Translations under genes and position numbers: made by a program
Shown: one piece after another, positions 12,240 to 22,778 of the stretch
Layout of the letters: each line of letters begins with the position of its first letter
Position numbering within the stretch: position 1 is the stretch's first letter
Assembly: GCA_039583875.1 (NCBI GenBank)
Contig: CM077149.1
Location: 18,985,194 to 19,049,193 of the forward strand
Reading direction: 5' to 3'
Length of the DNA: 64,000 nucleotides
Origin: Platanthera guangdongensis
Taxonomy: Eukaryota > Streptophyta > Magnoliopsida > Asparagales > Orchidaceae
The notes under the pieces: generated by a model
Database searches by the model: none
The model's input: only the letters and a program-made list of their open reading frames with translations
Told to the model about the DNA's origin: nothing

Positions 12240-12530
12240 ACGCTTGCTTGGCGGTGGCGCCGGGAGAGAAGCCCCTGGCTAGCTTGGCCCTGGGTAGCTG
12301 CGGCGGTGGCCGATTCGAGCTCCAGACGGCGCCGGGAGAGAAGCTCCCGCCCGACGTTGCTATAGGCGGCGTCGAGAGAGGAGCTCCAGGCCGACCTTGC
12401 TATAGACGGCGACGGGAGAGGAGCTCCCGGCCGGCCTTGCTGTAGGCGACGCCGGGAGAGGAGCTCCCGACCGGCCTTGCTATAGACGGCGCCGAGAGAG
12501 GAGCTCCCGGCCGACCTTGCTTTTTCCTAG
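12240..12530. repeat. GC-rich ~42-bp minisatellite in LTR of element O
   Basis: About six imperfect units carry GGGAGAGGAGCTCCCGG and CCTTGCTATAG. Each holds a small inverted repeat (GGGAG...CTCCC). No coding function is evident. Confidence 0.7.
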
Positions 12531-12579
12531 GCGGTGGCGACGAAGAGAGGGGGGAAAGGAGCGGCTCGAGCTGCACTCC

Positions 12580-13010
12580 TAGAGGCGGCCTGGACAGGAA
12601 GAGGTGGAGGGAGCCGGGTTGCACTCCTCCTTGCGGCGGCGGCCTGGACAGGAAGAGGTGGAGGGAGCCGGGCGCACTCCTCCTTATGGCGGCGGCCTGG
12701 ACAGGAAGAGGTGGACGGAGCCGGGCTGCACTCCTCCTTGCGGCGGTGGCCTGGACAGGAAGAGGATCGTGGGGGCAGGGTTGCACTCCTCCTTGCGGCG
12801 GCGGCCTAGACAAGAAGAGGTGGAGGGAGCCGGGCTGCACTCCTCCTTGCGGCGGTGGCCTGGACAGGAAGAGGATCGGGGGCAGGGTTGCACTCCTCCT
12901 TGCAGCGGCGGCCTGGACAGGAAGAGGATCGGGGGGCAGGGTTGCACTCCTCCTTGCGGTGGCGGCCTGGACAGGAAGAGGATCGGGGGGCAGGGTTGTG
13001 CTGCTCCAGG
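12580..13010. repeat. 54-bp minisatellite in LTR of element O (about 8 units)
   Basis: GCCTGGACAGGAAGAGG recurs every 52-55 bp (near 12643, 12695, 12749, 12803, 12858, 12911 and 12965). 54 bp equals 18 codons, which explains the overlapping open frames on both strands across this stretch. Confidence 0.85.
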
Positions 13011-13412
13011 CCAAGAGAGAGAGAGAGGCGGGGCTGCTGTATTTCTCCTTTTTCTCCTGGCCGAACCCTAGCGGGGGAGTCAAAAAAAAAGAACCACGCC
13101 TGATGCCTCCCCCTTTCTCCTCCCCTTTTTCTGTCTTTTCTTCACATTTAATGTTGTTGTATGATTGTATCCGAGCAGCCCCCTTTTTCCCTCCCTTTTA
13201 CAATTCCACATATAGATATATATATAAATATATATATAATAAATAATATATATATTAACATTCATCTGTAAAAAGCCTACACGCACAAAACCTCCGCACG
13301 CGTGCACGAGGCTGCACGTCTTCGAACGGGGCGGCACCACATTGTCGCTCATAGCACGCCCCAAGTGCGCCACTTGGGGAGGATCCCGCTCGGCCGGATA
13401 TGGGGTTGTACA

Positions 13413-13660
13413 CTTATGCTCTGACAATCTACTTTTGTTGGGTGCGTGAGCTTGTCCCCAGGATATGGATCTGGAGAAGTGATTTGTTTTCACTTAGCTT
13501 TGTGACTAACTGTTATTTTAATAACCATTCATAGGAGATGGAGCACCGTAGTGACCAGCTGCTGCAAGACAATACACCAACTGATACGACTACCCGAGCA
13601 GATGCACCCCCGTCATCTCAAGAGTTTCGAGACATGAGTGCTAGCGAGCAGAGTTGAGAG
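13413..13660 (+). other. Possible terminal exon of an unidentified gene or transposon
   Basis: A pyrimidine-rich stretch ending CATTCATAG (about 13533) looks like a 3' splice site. It is followed by an open frame of about 40 codons starting EMEHRSDQLL and ending SASEQS at a TGA near 13656. An AT-rich 3'-UTR-like region follows (13670-13800). The setting resembles the last exon of a plant DNA transposon gene, but I do not recognise the protein. Confidence 0.2.
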
Positions 13661-13799
13661 AGAAAGGAGTTGCTAGTTGTAGTTTTATTATAACATTTGA
13701 GCTTCATGTATAAATAGTGGCTACGACCTTTTGTGTTTTCTGTTAAATATATATTGTTATATATATTTGTTGTGGCTCCCTGTTAATGCTTCCTCTAAA

Positions 13800-15055
13800 C
13801 TCTGTTAAGAGATGTGAATGTTGTGATTCAAGCCGAGCAAGACCGCCAACTAGTGCTTAGCAGAGTGGGTCGTTACCCCTTAAGGAGCACTGTGTGGACG
13901 TCTTGGGCAAGTAAGATCCCCTCCGGCCCGACCCAAACAAAAGTTGGGGGGGAGGGGTCTTACACCGTACACTCCAATGCATCTCCGGTCTGTTTATCGG
14001 AACGATGCGGTGTTGGCAAGCAAGCTCTGTATGGGATGGCGACTTCGGGATGTATCCCCGGGTCGTTACATATTCCGCCGGTCGCGGCTCCTCCTCCTCC
14101 GGCGGCCATCCACCGCCAAGGTTGGCCGCCCATTCATGGAGCGCCCTCGCCGTCATCCGATTGTCCAGTCACGATAACCGCCATCCGTTATATAAGTAAC
14201 CACCCATGTAACCACCCACTTACCACCTTTGTTAATAAGAAATATTTTTTAGTTAATTAACAGCCTGCATTTAACAAGTATTATGAAAATATTATACACT
14301 TAAAACTCTGCAAAATGTGGTCTGCACCTAGTAATTTGGGTGGTTACGATGTGCGGATAGCCGCGTAATCACCGCAATCAGCTCCTGAAGCCTATAAAAA
14401 GGCCTCAGGACCCCTCTCATTTCTAACTTTCTCCTCTCCCAGCTTTTTTCTTTCTCAAGTCAAAGCTCTGCTGAAATCCGCATACGAGCCTCCTCCTCCC
14501 GTCAAGCCACCAGAAAATTTGTCTAATTCCACGACGCTCCGACGAAGAAAATGATCGCCATCCTGCCACGTCAAGAAATCTCCTACGTGCGCTGCATTCC
14601 GCAAGCCTCTGCCAACGCATCTCTTTGCGCCTTGCTGTCGTGCTATCGTATTCAACATCCAAGCAGTGCCCGCGATCGTCTACCACTACAAGAAAGTGAT
14701 GGAAGACGAGCTCCGTGTGAGGCGGCTTGTCGCTCACGAAGTACACCATCAATCTCTCTCACCCCTGAGTTATAACGAGGAGCTGTCTGTCGCCATCGAT
14801 TCTCTTGACAACTTGTAAACTGTCGCCAATAGTGAAGTTTGACTGACACTGTACCAATTACATGACCTTTTACCCAGTTGAGAAGTTTTCCACGTTAAAA
14901 TTGCCTTTGTGTTCTGCTATACTATTTTGTGACTGTGCGTGCTCGACCGCTCTACGGGCTAAGACGACCTAATTTAGTCCGGTCTACCAGAAGCGTTGAG
15001 TGGACGCAACATTTACATTTAAGGAAGATGCACGACTTATGTTGGATATAATATC
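13800..15055 (+). other. LTR- or promoter-like stretch, possibly a solo Ty1/copia LTR
   Basis: A TATA box (CCTATAAAAAGGCC, about 14390-14404) is followed by a C/T-rich leader and, at 14820-14960, by a block with TTCCACGTTAAAATTGCC and TTTGTGTTC, typical of the 3' part of plant copia LTRs. The 74-codon frame at 14551-14775 matches nothing I know. No TSD or partner LTR was found. The SIRE element is inserted at its right edge. Confidence 0.3.
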
Positions 15056-17096
15056 TGAAAGATATGATACCTAAACACCTAGAGGGGGGGGGGTGAATAG
15101 GTGACCTAAACCTTTTTAACTTTTGTTTGACAGCACAACAGTTTATCACAGATTATTACAGTTAACAGCAATTTCAGAAATCACATAGAAAAGCCACAAC
15201 ACAGCACAGCACAGCAGACACACTAATTTTATAGTGGTTCCCCAATCTTTGGGTACATCCACTTTCCCTCTTCGCCTATCTAGCAGTGTACTAGATTCGG
15301 CCAAACTTCTCCACTAGCTCAGAACCCAACAAGGTTCCTACCTCAGGCCCAAAGCCTTACACTCAGCCAAAAGGCCTACACTCAGCCACCCAGGCCTACA
15401 CTCAGCCAATCAAAGGCCTACACTCAGAGTTCTTCAACTCCTACACTCAGGCACCAAGCCCTACCCTCAGCCTTTATAAAATAGGCTTACAATCACTCAG
15501 ATCCAATGGATCTTACAAGATATAATAGAAATTACAAATTCTAACTCTACAACTCAGAAGGAATGAGAGGAGTTGAGAGTTTCTTGGAGAGTTCTTGGAA
15601 GAACTCAGCTTGATCCAAACTGACTTAGCTTTCTTCAAAGCTTCTTGAGTAGAACTGAATTAGTCTGAATCTTCTGCAGTTGATCCTTGATCTCTGCTTC
15701 TTGAAATCCAGATGACTCTGAATTCTTCTTCTCAGCCTTAGTTCCAAAGACTGAATCCTTGGTTGGAGCTCTCTCTCTCCAACTACTTAGATCTGCAGTT
15801 GGACTGCCTGATCTTCTTGTGTTGATCTTCTGTGTATTACTTCTTGATTTAGTCTGATCAACTACTTCAATCACACCATGTAATGTTTGTGAACTTCTTA
15901 ATTATTATCACTCCATTTCTGTAGACTGTGGGTGCCTATTTATAGGCTTCCTTCATGGTAACCGGCTGATCCGGTTTATAACAGTCTTTTGACTTTGCTG
16001 ACAGTTGCTGTAGACCGGCTGGATTGGCAGCTGTCATGTCAACCAGTCACTTCTTGAAATTCTCTAACTGTCAGTTAGTGTCGAGACTTTCTGTTCTTAA
16101 GTGTCGACACTTATAGACCAAGTGTCGACACATGTTGTGTAAGTGTCGACACAAGTCTACAAGGTGTCGACACATTCCCTTGTATGTCTCGACACAGTTT
16201 CTTCTGCATGTGTCGACACTGAAATTGAGTGTCGACACAAGCACTTGTACTTCATTCTTTCTGTATTCTTCTAAGTGTCGACACATCTCCTTTGTGTCGA
16301 CACATCTTCATGTGTAGAAACTGTCAAGTGTCGACACTGCTTCTTGGTGTCGACACAAGTCTTCATTCTTGATTCTTCAGCTGAGTGTCGACACATCCCA
16401 TTAGTGTCGACACTTATACTTAGAATATTTTACAAGTTTTCTGTTCTTTGCTAAGTGTCGACACAGCTCCTTGTGTCGACACTATCTTCAAGTGTTGAGT
16501 CTTCTGGTTATGTGTCGACACATTGTGCTGAGTGTCGACACATACTTTAAGTGTTGACTTCTTTGAGTGTGTGTCGACACATTATGCTGAGTGTCGACAC
16601 ATTCTTCATATGTTGACTCTTTAGATTGAGTGTCGACACATTGTGTTGAGTGTCGACACTTGTACTTAGTCTCTGCAGAATTATGCTGAGTGTCGACACA
16701 ACTCCAAGTGTCGACACTGTCTGGTGTTGACTCAGCTCTTCAAGATGTCGACACTTCTGCTAAGTGTCGACACAGCTTTTCTGCATCCTTCTACACTGAG
16801 TGTCGACACAGCTCCAAGTGTCGACACTTTCTGACTGGTGTCGACTCTTCTTCCCTGGTGTCGACACAATGACTCCAAGTGTCGACACTGCTTGTCTGGG
16901 TGTCGACACAAGCTTTCTCAAGTGTCGACACTTTGCCTCTGGGTGTCGACACATGGACTTAAAATTTTCAGCTTCAGTCCAGTGTATACCTAACCTGCAC
17001 AAATAACTCAAACAAACATCAAATACATTCTGATGTATATCATTGAGTTAGGTGAGGCTTCTTCAAATCAGGTACATTTGACCAATGTACCCAACA
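15056..17096 (-). repeat. SIRE 3' LTR (left copy)
   Basis: 2041 bp. Its inner edge (17096) abuts the polypurine tract. It carries the GTGTCGACAC array at 16100-16960 and, near 15250-15480, a short run of degenerate CTACACTCAGCCA repeats. Confidence 0.95.
16100..16960. repeat. Array of ~31 palindromes GTGTCGACAC in the SIRE LTR
   Basis: The 10-bp perfect palindrome (or its 8-bp core TGTCGACA) occurs about twice per 60 bp across roughly 860 bp, with variable 10-30-bp spacers and a few variants such as TGTCTCGACA. The identical array is in the other LTR at 27050-27910. Spacers are not conserved, so this is not a simple tandem repeat. Confidence 0.93.
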
Positions 17097-17112
17097 ATCT
17101 CCCCCTATTTGG
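17097..17112 (-). promoter_or_regulatory. Polypurine tract of SIRE element
   Basis: On the minus strand AAATAGGGGGAGAT lies immediately before the LTR start TGTTGGG, the expected position for plus-strand DNA priming. Confidence 0.85.
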
Positions 17113-17394
17113 AGAAGTCATAACCCTTAGTCAATGATATACACCACTCATAATTAAAAATTACAAAATGATGTAAAACATATAAATGACAACAGGGAAA
17201 ACTTGAACATGTAATAAACCACACATGTATACTTATTAAACATTGCAGAACAATTAAGAAACACACATATTTCAGAACATTCAAACTATATTTATCATAT
17301 ACTGTTCCAATAATGTTTCTTATACATTTTCAATGAAGTATTACAATGTTTTTCTCTTAACAGAATTACAATAAGCAACAAGTTAATTCCTAAT
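17113..17394 (-). other. SIRE 3' untranslated spacer
   Basis: AT-rich, with no frame or domain. It lies between the end of the env-like region and the polypurine tract. Confidence 0.5.
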
Positions 17395-19164
17395 CTAGTG
17401 CTGATCAGGTTCTTTGATGACAATCCCTTTTCCAGCTTTAACTTGAGCTTTCACAGCAGCAGCAGCAGCAGACTCAGCTTCAGCAGTCTTCTTCCCTTTT
17501 AGATCTTGCTTATCTGCCTTGATCTTCTGCCTTTCAAAATAATGATAAGGCTTGGGAAAGTACTTGCTAGGCTCCACAGCTGTTGGAGGTAGCTTTCCTA
17601 ACTTGGCCTTCCTTCTGTGTTGGACAATGGCTTCTTGTCTAATCTCATGCTTTCTCCATTCAGCCTCTGAGAACCACTTGTTCCTCTCATGGGCATTATC
17701 CTTGGCTGCTTTCCAGGCTGTAAGAATTATGTTTCTAGAAGTAGGGCTCCATTGTTCAAAATCTGGCTTTTGCTCAGCAATTTCCCTAAACTTCTTCTTT
17801 GACAGCCTAGTTTCTTCTTCTTTATCCAATGCCTCTTGCATAGCAGCTGTGATAGGTTGAACAACCTTTTCCAGAATAACATTTGGCTTGCCAGCAGTTG
17901 GACTATACATAGTGCTTACATCAGCATGAATCATTTCAAAGTCTGGAGGTGGATAGATTACATCAGCCACTGCTTGTTGCTCACCTCCAAGAAATGTTCC
18001 TTGAATACCAGATTCACCTACTTCATTGTCATCACACAGGGGAGGATATCCAAGTGTAGCCCTTATAGAATTTGAAATCCATTTTGCATGCTCAGAACTG
18101 GCCTTGACTAACACTCTCTCCCCCTTTATGACTTCTTGAGCCATATGATCCCTTACATCATCTTTCTGAAATCGGATTTGGCTATCCAAATATCTTATGC
18201 CCTCTTTAAAGAAAGGTCTAAGCTTTGTAAGCTGTTCTGATATGACCTTCTGGGAATCTTTTATGGCAGTTTTAACAGCAGCAATCTCTGCTTGAAATAT
18301 CTTATCAAAATCAGCTTTGGCAGCAGCTGAGGAAGTGGAAGGTTCATCTGACTTATTCTTAATTTCAGTGACAATTGCATTGTGAGATGCAGTCAAGTTA
18401 TCATTCATCCTCAACTGATTCTCCAGCACATAGCCTTGCTTGACTGCTATATCATCCACTTTCTCTTTAATTTCTTCTTGATGTTTAGCTAGATAGACCA
18501 CAGCATTAGCACCCTTGGTAAAACAATCAGTCATTGCTGTTTTATTAAGGTTCATTTCAAACCTTATAGACTTGATTTCCTGGCCTAGATCAGTTTGCAG
18601 TGCCTTGTGCCCTTCATCAACATAAGTTTCTAAGGCTTTCCTTTGTTCATCCATCTTGATTTGCATTGCAAGCAGTAGAGCACTATAATCAGTGGATGGA
18701 GCTTGTTGAACTAGTGAATGCTGAGCAACTGTTTGTAGAGCCTTCTTATAGCTTTGGCTCCTCCTCTTGAATACAAAGAACTTCTTTTTCTTAGCTTGCT
18801 CAGCTTCCTCATCTTCAGAGTCAGATGTACTTGCTATATCCACCCTATCCTTAGGGCTGGATGTTCTTTCAGTATGCACATCTTGTGCCTGCTCAGAATC
18901 TAGCCTTATAGGCTCTTCTAGTATATCCAAAGTCTCCCCCTCAGCAACAGCATCCTTCACTGCATCAGCAGCAGTCTTTTCCATATCAAAATCATCTTGA
19001 TCTAAGTTCAAAAACAGATCTTCCATGGTATACTCTGCTGGAGACTGTGCAGGAGATGTACTTGGTTCTTCAACCACTGTATCAGGTATCACAACAGATG
19101 TGTCTGGAAGAACAACATCTGGTTCTGGGTTTGCTGGCTGATTTTGCTGATGATCATCAGACAA
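17395..19164 (-). CDS. SIRE env-like region, second frame (coiled-coil-rich)
   Basis: The open frame has 589 codons; its first ATG is at 19026 (543 residues). N-terminus: acidic and Pro/Ser/Thr-rich. Around residue 125: a basic, NLS-like AKKKKFFVFKRR. Middle: long charged helical stretches likely to form coiled coils. C-terminus: Lys-rich with an Ala run (AESAAAAAVK). I see no signal peptide or clear membrane-spanning segment. It lies 11 bp after, and in a different frame from, the preceding env-like frame, so the two are probably halves of one downstream ORF split by a frameshift. Such ORFs occur after pol in SIRE/Maximus elements and are called envelope-like, but their function is unproven. 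Confidence 0.6.
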   Translation of the reverse strand: MSDDHQQNQPANPEPDVVLPDTSVVIPDTVVEEPSTSPAQSPAEYTMEDLFLNLDQDDFDMEKTAADAVKDAVAEGETLDILEEPIRLDSEQAQDVHTERTSSPKDRVDIASTSDSEDEEAEQAKKKKFFVFKRRSQSYKKALQTVAQHSLVQQAPSTDYSALLLAMQIKMDEQRKALETYVDEGHKALQTDLGQEIKSIRFEMNLNKTAMTDCFTKGANAVVYLAKHQEEIKEKVDDIAVKQGYVLENQLRMNDNLTASHNAIVTEIKNKSDEPSTSSAAAKADFDKIFQAEIAAVKTAIKDSQKVISEQLTKLRPFFKEGIRYLDSQIRFQKDDVRDHMAQEVIKGERVLVKASSEHAKWISNSIRATLGYPPLCDDNEVGESGIQGTFLGGEQQAVADVIYPPPDFEMIHADVSTMYSPTAGKPNVILEKVVQPITAAMQEALDKEEETRLSKKKFREIAEQKPDFEQWSPTSRNIILTAWKAAKDNAHERNKWFSEAEWRKHEIRQEAIVQHRRKAKLGKLPPTAVEPSKYFPKPYHYFERQKIKADKQDLKGKKTAEAESAAAAAVKAQVKAGKGIVIKEPDQH

Positions 19165-19175
19165 ATCAGAATTTG

Positions 19176-20180
19176 TTATACAAAATTCAAAGTGTTAAGA
19201 TCAACAAGTACCTCTTGAATGATGAGAGTAGCCTGCTCACTATCCAGTGTAGATGGATGTTCTACAGCTGGAGGCTCCCCCTGGATATCAGCTGGCTCCT
19301 GAGGAGCAGGTGACTTTGCTGCAGTCACATCTACTGGACTTTCAGGAGTGAAGACCACCTGTTCTTCACTGCCTGAGCTGCTTGAGGACTCTTGAGGCAC
19401 AGCAGCTGTCTTCCTTTTCTTCCTGGGAGGAGAGTCTGTCTTAGAAGTTTGTTTCTCAGGGGTGGCCAAGTCCTTTGACACCAGCACCCTTTCCCATCTT
19501 GAGAATATTCTGGAGTCCATTCTCCTCATATGATTTATCTTTGTTCCTGCAGCAGTGCTCATTACCTCTGGAATGGATCCAGCCAGGTAGAGACTTATAA
19601 TCCTGCCCAGATTGGGCTTCTTCAGGCTTTCCTTCACTTTCTCAAAAACCACCATTGACCAATCTGTCTTCAGAGTGAAGATGATTCTGGTCATTACTTC
19701 AAACATGGAGGCAGACACCCTGTCATGCCCTCCTGGTTTGCACAGAATTACCTTGCCCACTACTTCTGACAAGAACTTGCCTTGATTGTTCATCCCCTTC
19801 CTATTGAAGACTGATCCCACCTTCATCTGTGAATCCAGTCCACACCAAGTAAGAGCTTCCCTGGTCTTAGAAGCAGTTACCTCCTCTTCTTCTTGAATCT
19901 TAGGTAGCTGAAGTACCTTTCTCAAAGACTTGGGGGATAGTTTGACTTTGGTGCCATGCACCCTGGACTTGATTCTGAATCCAGAGTCGTCCACAGTTGC
20001 TTGAGTAAGAAATTCAATTACTTCTTTCTTCCAGATTTTCGTTGGTTCTGAAACCAAGAATTCCAGTCCTGAATCGCTGACTAGGGTAATCACCGATTTG
20101 AATTCCTGATCGCTGTCGTCAAATGCGCCTCGCACGAGCTCATAGCCCTCGTTGACGTTCTCTTCCAGCTTGGGAGCCAT
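19176..20180 (-). CDS. SIRE env-like region, first frame (plant-transposon-protein-like domain)
   Basis: ATG at 20180 (MAPKLEEN) gives 334 residues. The frame stays open upstream through the palindrome-rich spacer, but nothing there looks like protein. The middle (VFNRKGMNNQGKF and ASMFEVMTRIIF) resembles the conserved domain often labelled putative plant transposon protein and found after pol in SIRE-like elements. The C-terminus is Ser/Pro/Glu-rich. No signal peptide or transmembrane segment is evident. It ends at a TAA at 19176, just before the second frame. Confidence 0.6.
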   Translation of the reverse strand: MAPKLEENVNEGYELVRGAFDDSDQEFKSVITLVSDSGLEFLVSEPTKIWKKEVIEFLTQATVDDSGFRIKSRVHGTKVKLSPKSLRKVLQLPKIQEEEEVTASKTREALTWCGLDSQMKVGSVFNRKGMNNQGKFLSEVVGKVILCKPGGHDRVSASMFEVMTRIIFTLKTDWSMVVFEKVKESLKKPNLGRIISLYLAGSIPEVMSTAAGTKINHMRRMDSRIFSRWERVLVSKDLATPEKQTSKTDSPPRKKRKTAAVPQESSSSSGSEEQVVFTPESPVDVTAAKSPAPQEPADIQGEPPAVEHPSTLDSEQATLIIQEVLVDLNTLNFV

Positions 20181-20209
20181 TAGGGTTTGAAGATTTAGTC
20201 TTGAGAAGA

Positions 20210-20680
20210 GAGAAATGTCGACACAAGAGTTTAGGTCTCGAAACTTTGAAAGCGTGTCGACAATCAAAGACAGAACCCTATTTATACCTTTCCTGTTTGA
20301 AGACGAACAGGCGGGAGGAATTTCTAATGATGTGTCGACACTGTCAATAAGTGTCGACACTGACCTATAATGTCTCGACACTCATGTGTCGACACAAATT
20401 TAGTTAACAGATACTATGTGTCGACACTTGGTTAAGTGTCGACACCACTATACTCGACATGTGTCGAGACTTTACTTAGAAAAATTCTGAGTAAAACTTA
20501 AGTGTCGACACCTTAGTGGATGTGTCGACACCTACTCGACATGTGTCGACACTAACATTCTGAAGTGTCGACACTAACTTCCTAGATGTGTCGACACCAT
20601 TTTTCTGAAGTGTCGACACTTACTATTCTGTGTCGACATAGACTTGTCTATGTGTCGACACCTTTTTACTTAGCCAATTT
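20210..20680 (-). repeat. Second cluster of GTGTCGACAC-type palindromes, upstream of env-like ORF
   Basis: About 14 copies or close variants (TGTCGACAC, TGTCTCGACA, TGTCGAGAC) lie between the end of pol (20694) and the env-like ATG (20180). They repeat the LTR motif inside the element, where a subgenomic promoter for the env-like ORF could sit. Confidence 0.85.
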
Positions 20681-20693
20681 TTGTTCTGTATAC

Positions 20694-22778
20694 TTAGTCT
20701 AAGTTTATCATACCTAGTTCAATTTTGAACTTATTAAACTTAGCTTCATCTAAGGGCTTAGTGAACATATCAGCTATCTGATTATCTGTTTTAACATATT
20801 CAAGTGCAATATCATTTCTTTCTACATGCTCCCTAAGAAAGTGATATTTTATCTCAATATGTTTAGTTCTACTATGAGATACAGGATTATTAGCTATGGA
20901 AATAGCACTAGTAGAATCACAATAAAGTGGAGTTCTACTTACCTGACATCCATAGTCTTCTAGCTGATGTTGAATCCATAGAAGTTGAGCACAGCAACTT
21001 CCTGCAGCTATATACTCTGACTCAGCTGTGGAGATGGCCACACTGGTTTGCTTCTTACTACTCCAAGAGATAAGTCTTCCACCTAGGAATTGACAGGATC
21101 CAGTTGTGCTTTTTCTATCTTCCTTGCATCCTGCAAAGTCTGCATCTGAATAGCCTGTTAGATCAAAATCTCCATTCCTAGGGTACCAGAGGCCTAGATA
21201 AGGTGTGCCCTTTAGATATCTCAAGATTCTCTTGACTGCAGTCAAGTGAGACTCTTTGGGGCAGGCTTGATACCTGGCACAAACACATGTAGCATACATA
21301 ATGTCAGGCCTACTTGCAGTCAAGTATAGTAAGGAGCCAACTATCCCTCTATACAAGGTTTCATCTACAGGTTTCCCTGCATCATCCTTGCTTAGAGACA
21401 TACTTGACCCCATAGGAGTCTTCATGGTACTGGAGGAATCCATACCATATTTCCTTATGAGTTCTAGGGTGAACTTAGACTGACATATGGAAAGACCACT
21501 TTCAGTCTGTTTAACTTGGAGACCCAAGAAAAACTTCAGTTCTCCCATACTACTCATTTCAAATTGACTCTGCATAAGCTTTGCAAACTTTTTGCAAAGG
21601 CTACTTTCAGTAGACCCAAATATAATGTCATCTACATATATTTGGACAAGTATTACTTTGCCTCTAGATTCCCTAAGGAATAGAGTCTTATCTATTTTCC
21701 CCCTTGTGAACTTGTTCTCAATGAGGAAACTAGATAGGGTTTCATACCAAGCTCTAGGAGCTTGCTTTAACCCATACAATGCTTTCCTAAGTCTATAGAC
21801 ATAATGTGGAAAAGTAGAATCAACAAAACCTGAAGGTTGCTCCACATATACTTCTTCTTTTAAATTACCATTAAGGAATGCTGACTTCACATCCATTTGG
21901 TATACTTTGAATCCTTGGTAGGTTGCATAGGCCAAGAACATCCTTATGGCTTCCAGTCTGGCTACTGGAGCAAAGGTTTGATCAAAATCAATACCTTCTT
22001 CTTGCCTATATCCTTTTGCAACCAATCTTGCCTTATTCTTAATGATGACTCCTTGTTCATCTAACTTGTTTCTGTAGATCCACTTTGTTCCTATCACATT
22101 GTGATCTTTAGGCTTAGGAACTAAGTCCCAAACCTTGCACCTCTTGAACTGGTTTAGCTCTTCCTGCATAGCTTCAGTCCACTGTGGATCTTGTATAGCT
22201 TCTTCAAATTTCTTTGGTTCTATCTGAGACAGAAAACTTGAATATATTGCAGCATTCTGATTTCTGCTCCTTGTCTGAACACCTTGTCTTGGATCTCCAA
22301 TGATCAGCTCCACTGGATGATCTCTTAGATGCCTGTTGGCTGGAGGCATCCTTACTTCTGGTTGTACTTCTTCATCATCTTCATCATGCTGAGTTCCTTG
22401 AACTTCTTCAGCTCCTGGTACATGTAGTTCTCCCCCTGGACATAAGCCATCTTCTTCTACTTGCTGTCTTGCAGCAGGTACATCTTCTATGGTTAGCTTG
22501 TCCATCTTCTTAGAAAGACCTGTGGGGCTGCACACACTACTAGACAACTCATTGTTAATAAGAAGTGTCTCATCAAAAACTACATGCACAGACTCCTCTA
22601 CAACTTGTGTAGTCAAGTTGTAGACTCTATAAGACTTACTATTACTGCTGTACCCAACAAACACTCCCTCTTGGGATTTGGCAGCAAACTTAGTTAAGTG
22701 AGTCTTCCCATTGTTAAGTATAAAGCATTTACAACCAAAAATCCTGAAATAGGATAGGTTTGGTTTCCTGCCTTTCAC
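20694..22778 (-). pseudogene. SIRE pol, RT-RNase H half
   Basis: 694 codons covering the end of integrase ([17 protein letters not shown]), a variable acidic linker, reverse transcriptase with [22 protein letters not shown] and YVDDIIFG, and RNase H with SDADFAGC and [10 protein letters not shown]. These are intact Ty1/copia signatures. The frame differs by one from the integrase half. The junction is at a GGGG run (22790-22793), where one base appears to be missing. This may be a real mutation or a homopolymer sequencing error. Confidence 0.93.

Larger units (their letters stand above)
1..13412 (-). mobile_element. Element O: large non-coding LTR element (LARD-like), left end outside window
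   Basis: Bases 1-227 recur almost exactly at 13184-13412, and both copies end in TTGTACA, as the end of an LTR would. Read on the minus strand the left copy starts TGTACAACCCC, and the bases just inside it (228-245) read as a purine-rich tract, so the element probably runs on the minus strand. The right copy (about 11450-13412) matches parts of the Tekay LTR at 28868-30846, for example the block with GGCCTTCGAGGGCC and the CCCTGCAAA block. No gag or pol is seen. The interior is tandem repeats plus a later nested Galadriel-like insertion. I infer a non-autonomous Tekay-related element. The left TSD is off-window, and no PBS was recognised. Confidence 0.5.
11450..13412 (-). repeat. Element O, right LTR (approximate start)
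   Basis: The right end at 13412 is set by the match with bases 1-227. The start is a guess from colinearity with the Tekay LTR at 28868: the GGCCTTC-A/T-AGGGCC block is 349 bp into that LTR and lies at about 11801 here. The sequence after it matches in the order GTCAGCTAA, GCGGACCAAAT, CCCTGCAAA and GGCTTCACAC. The right flank is CTTAT; the left TSD copy is off-window. Confidence 0.45.

Noticed and set aside
12400..13246. Overlapping proline/glycine-rich frames (up to 227 codons)
   Set aside because: Produced by the 54-bp and 42-bp minisatellites on both strands; no conserved protein.
14551..14775. Small gene downstream of a good TATA box
   Set aside because: 74 codons with no recognised domain, and the surrounding sequence looks like a copia LTR. 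Kept only as part of an LTR-like stretch.
16100..16960. CRISPR-like array of a palindromic repeat with unique spacers
   Set aside because: The repeat is only 10 bp, spacers vary from about 10 to 30 bp, it lies in an LTR of a plant retrotransposon, and it occurs identically in both LTRs.
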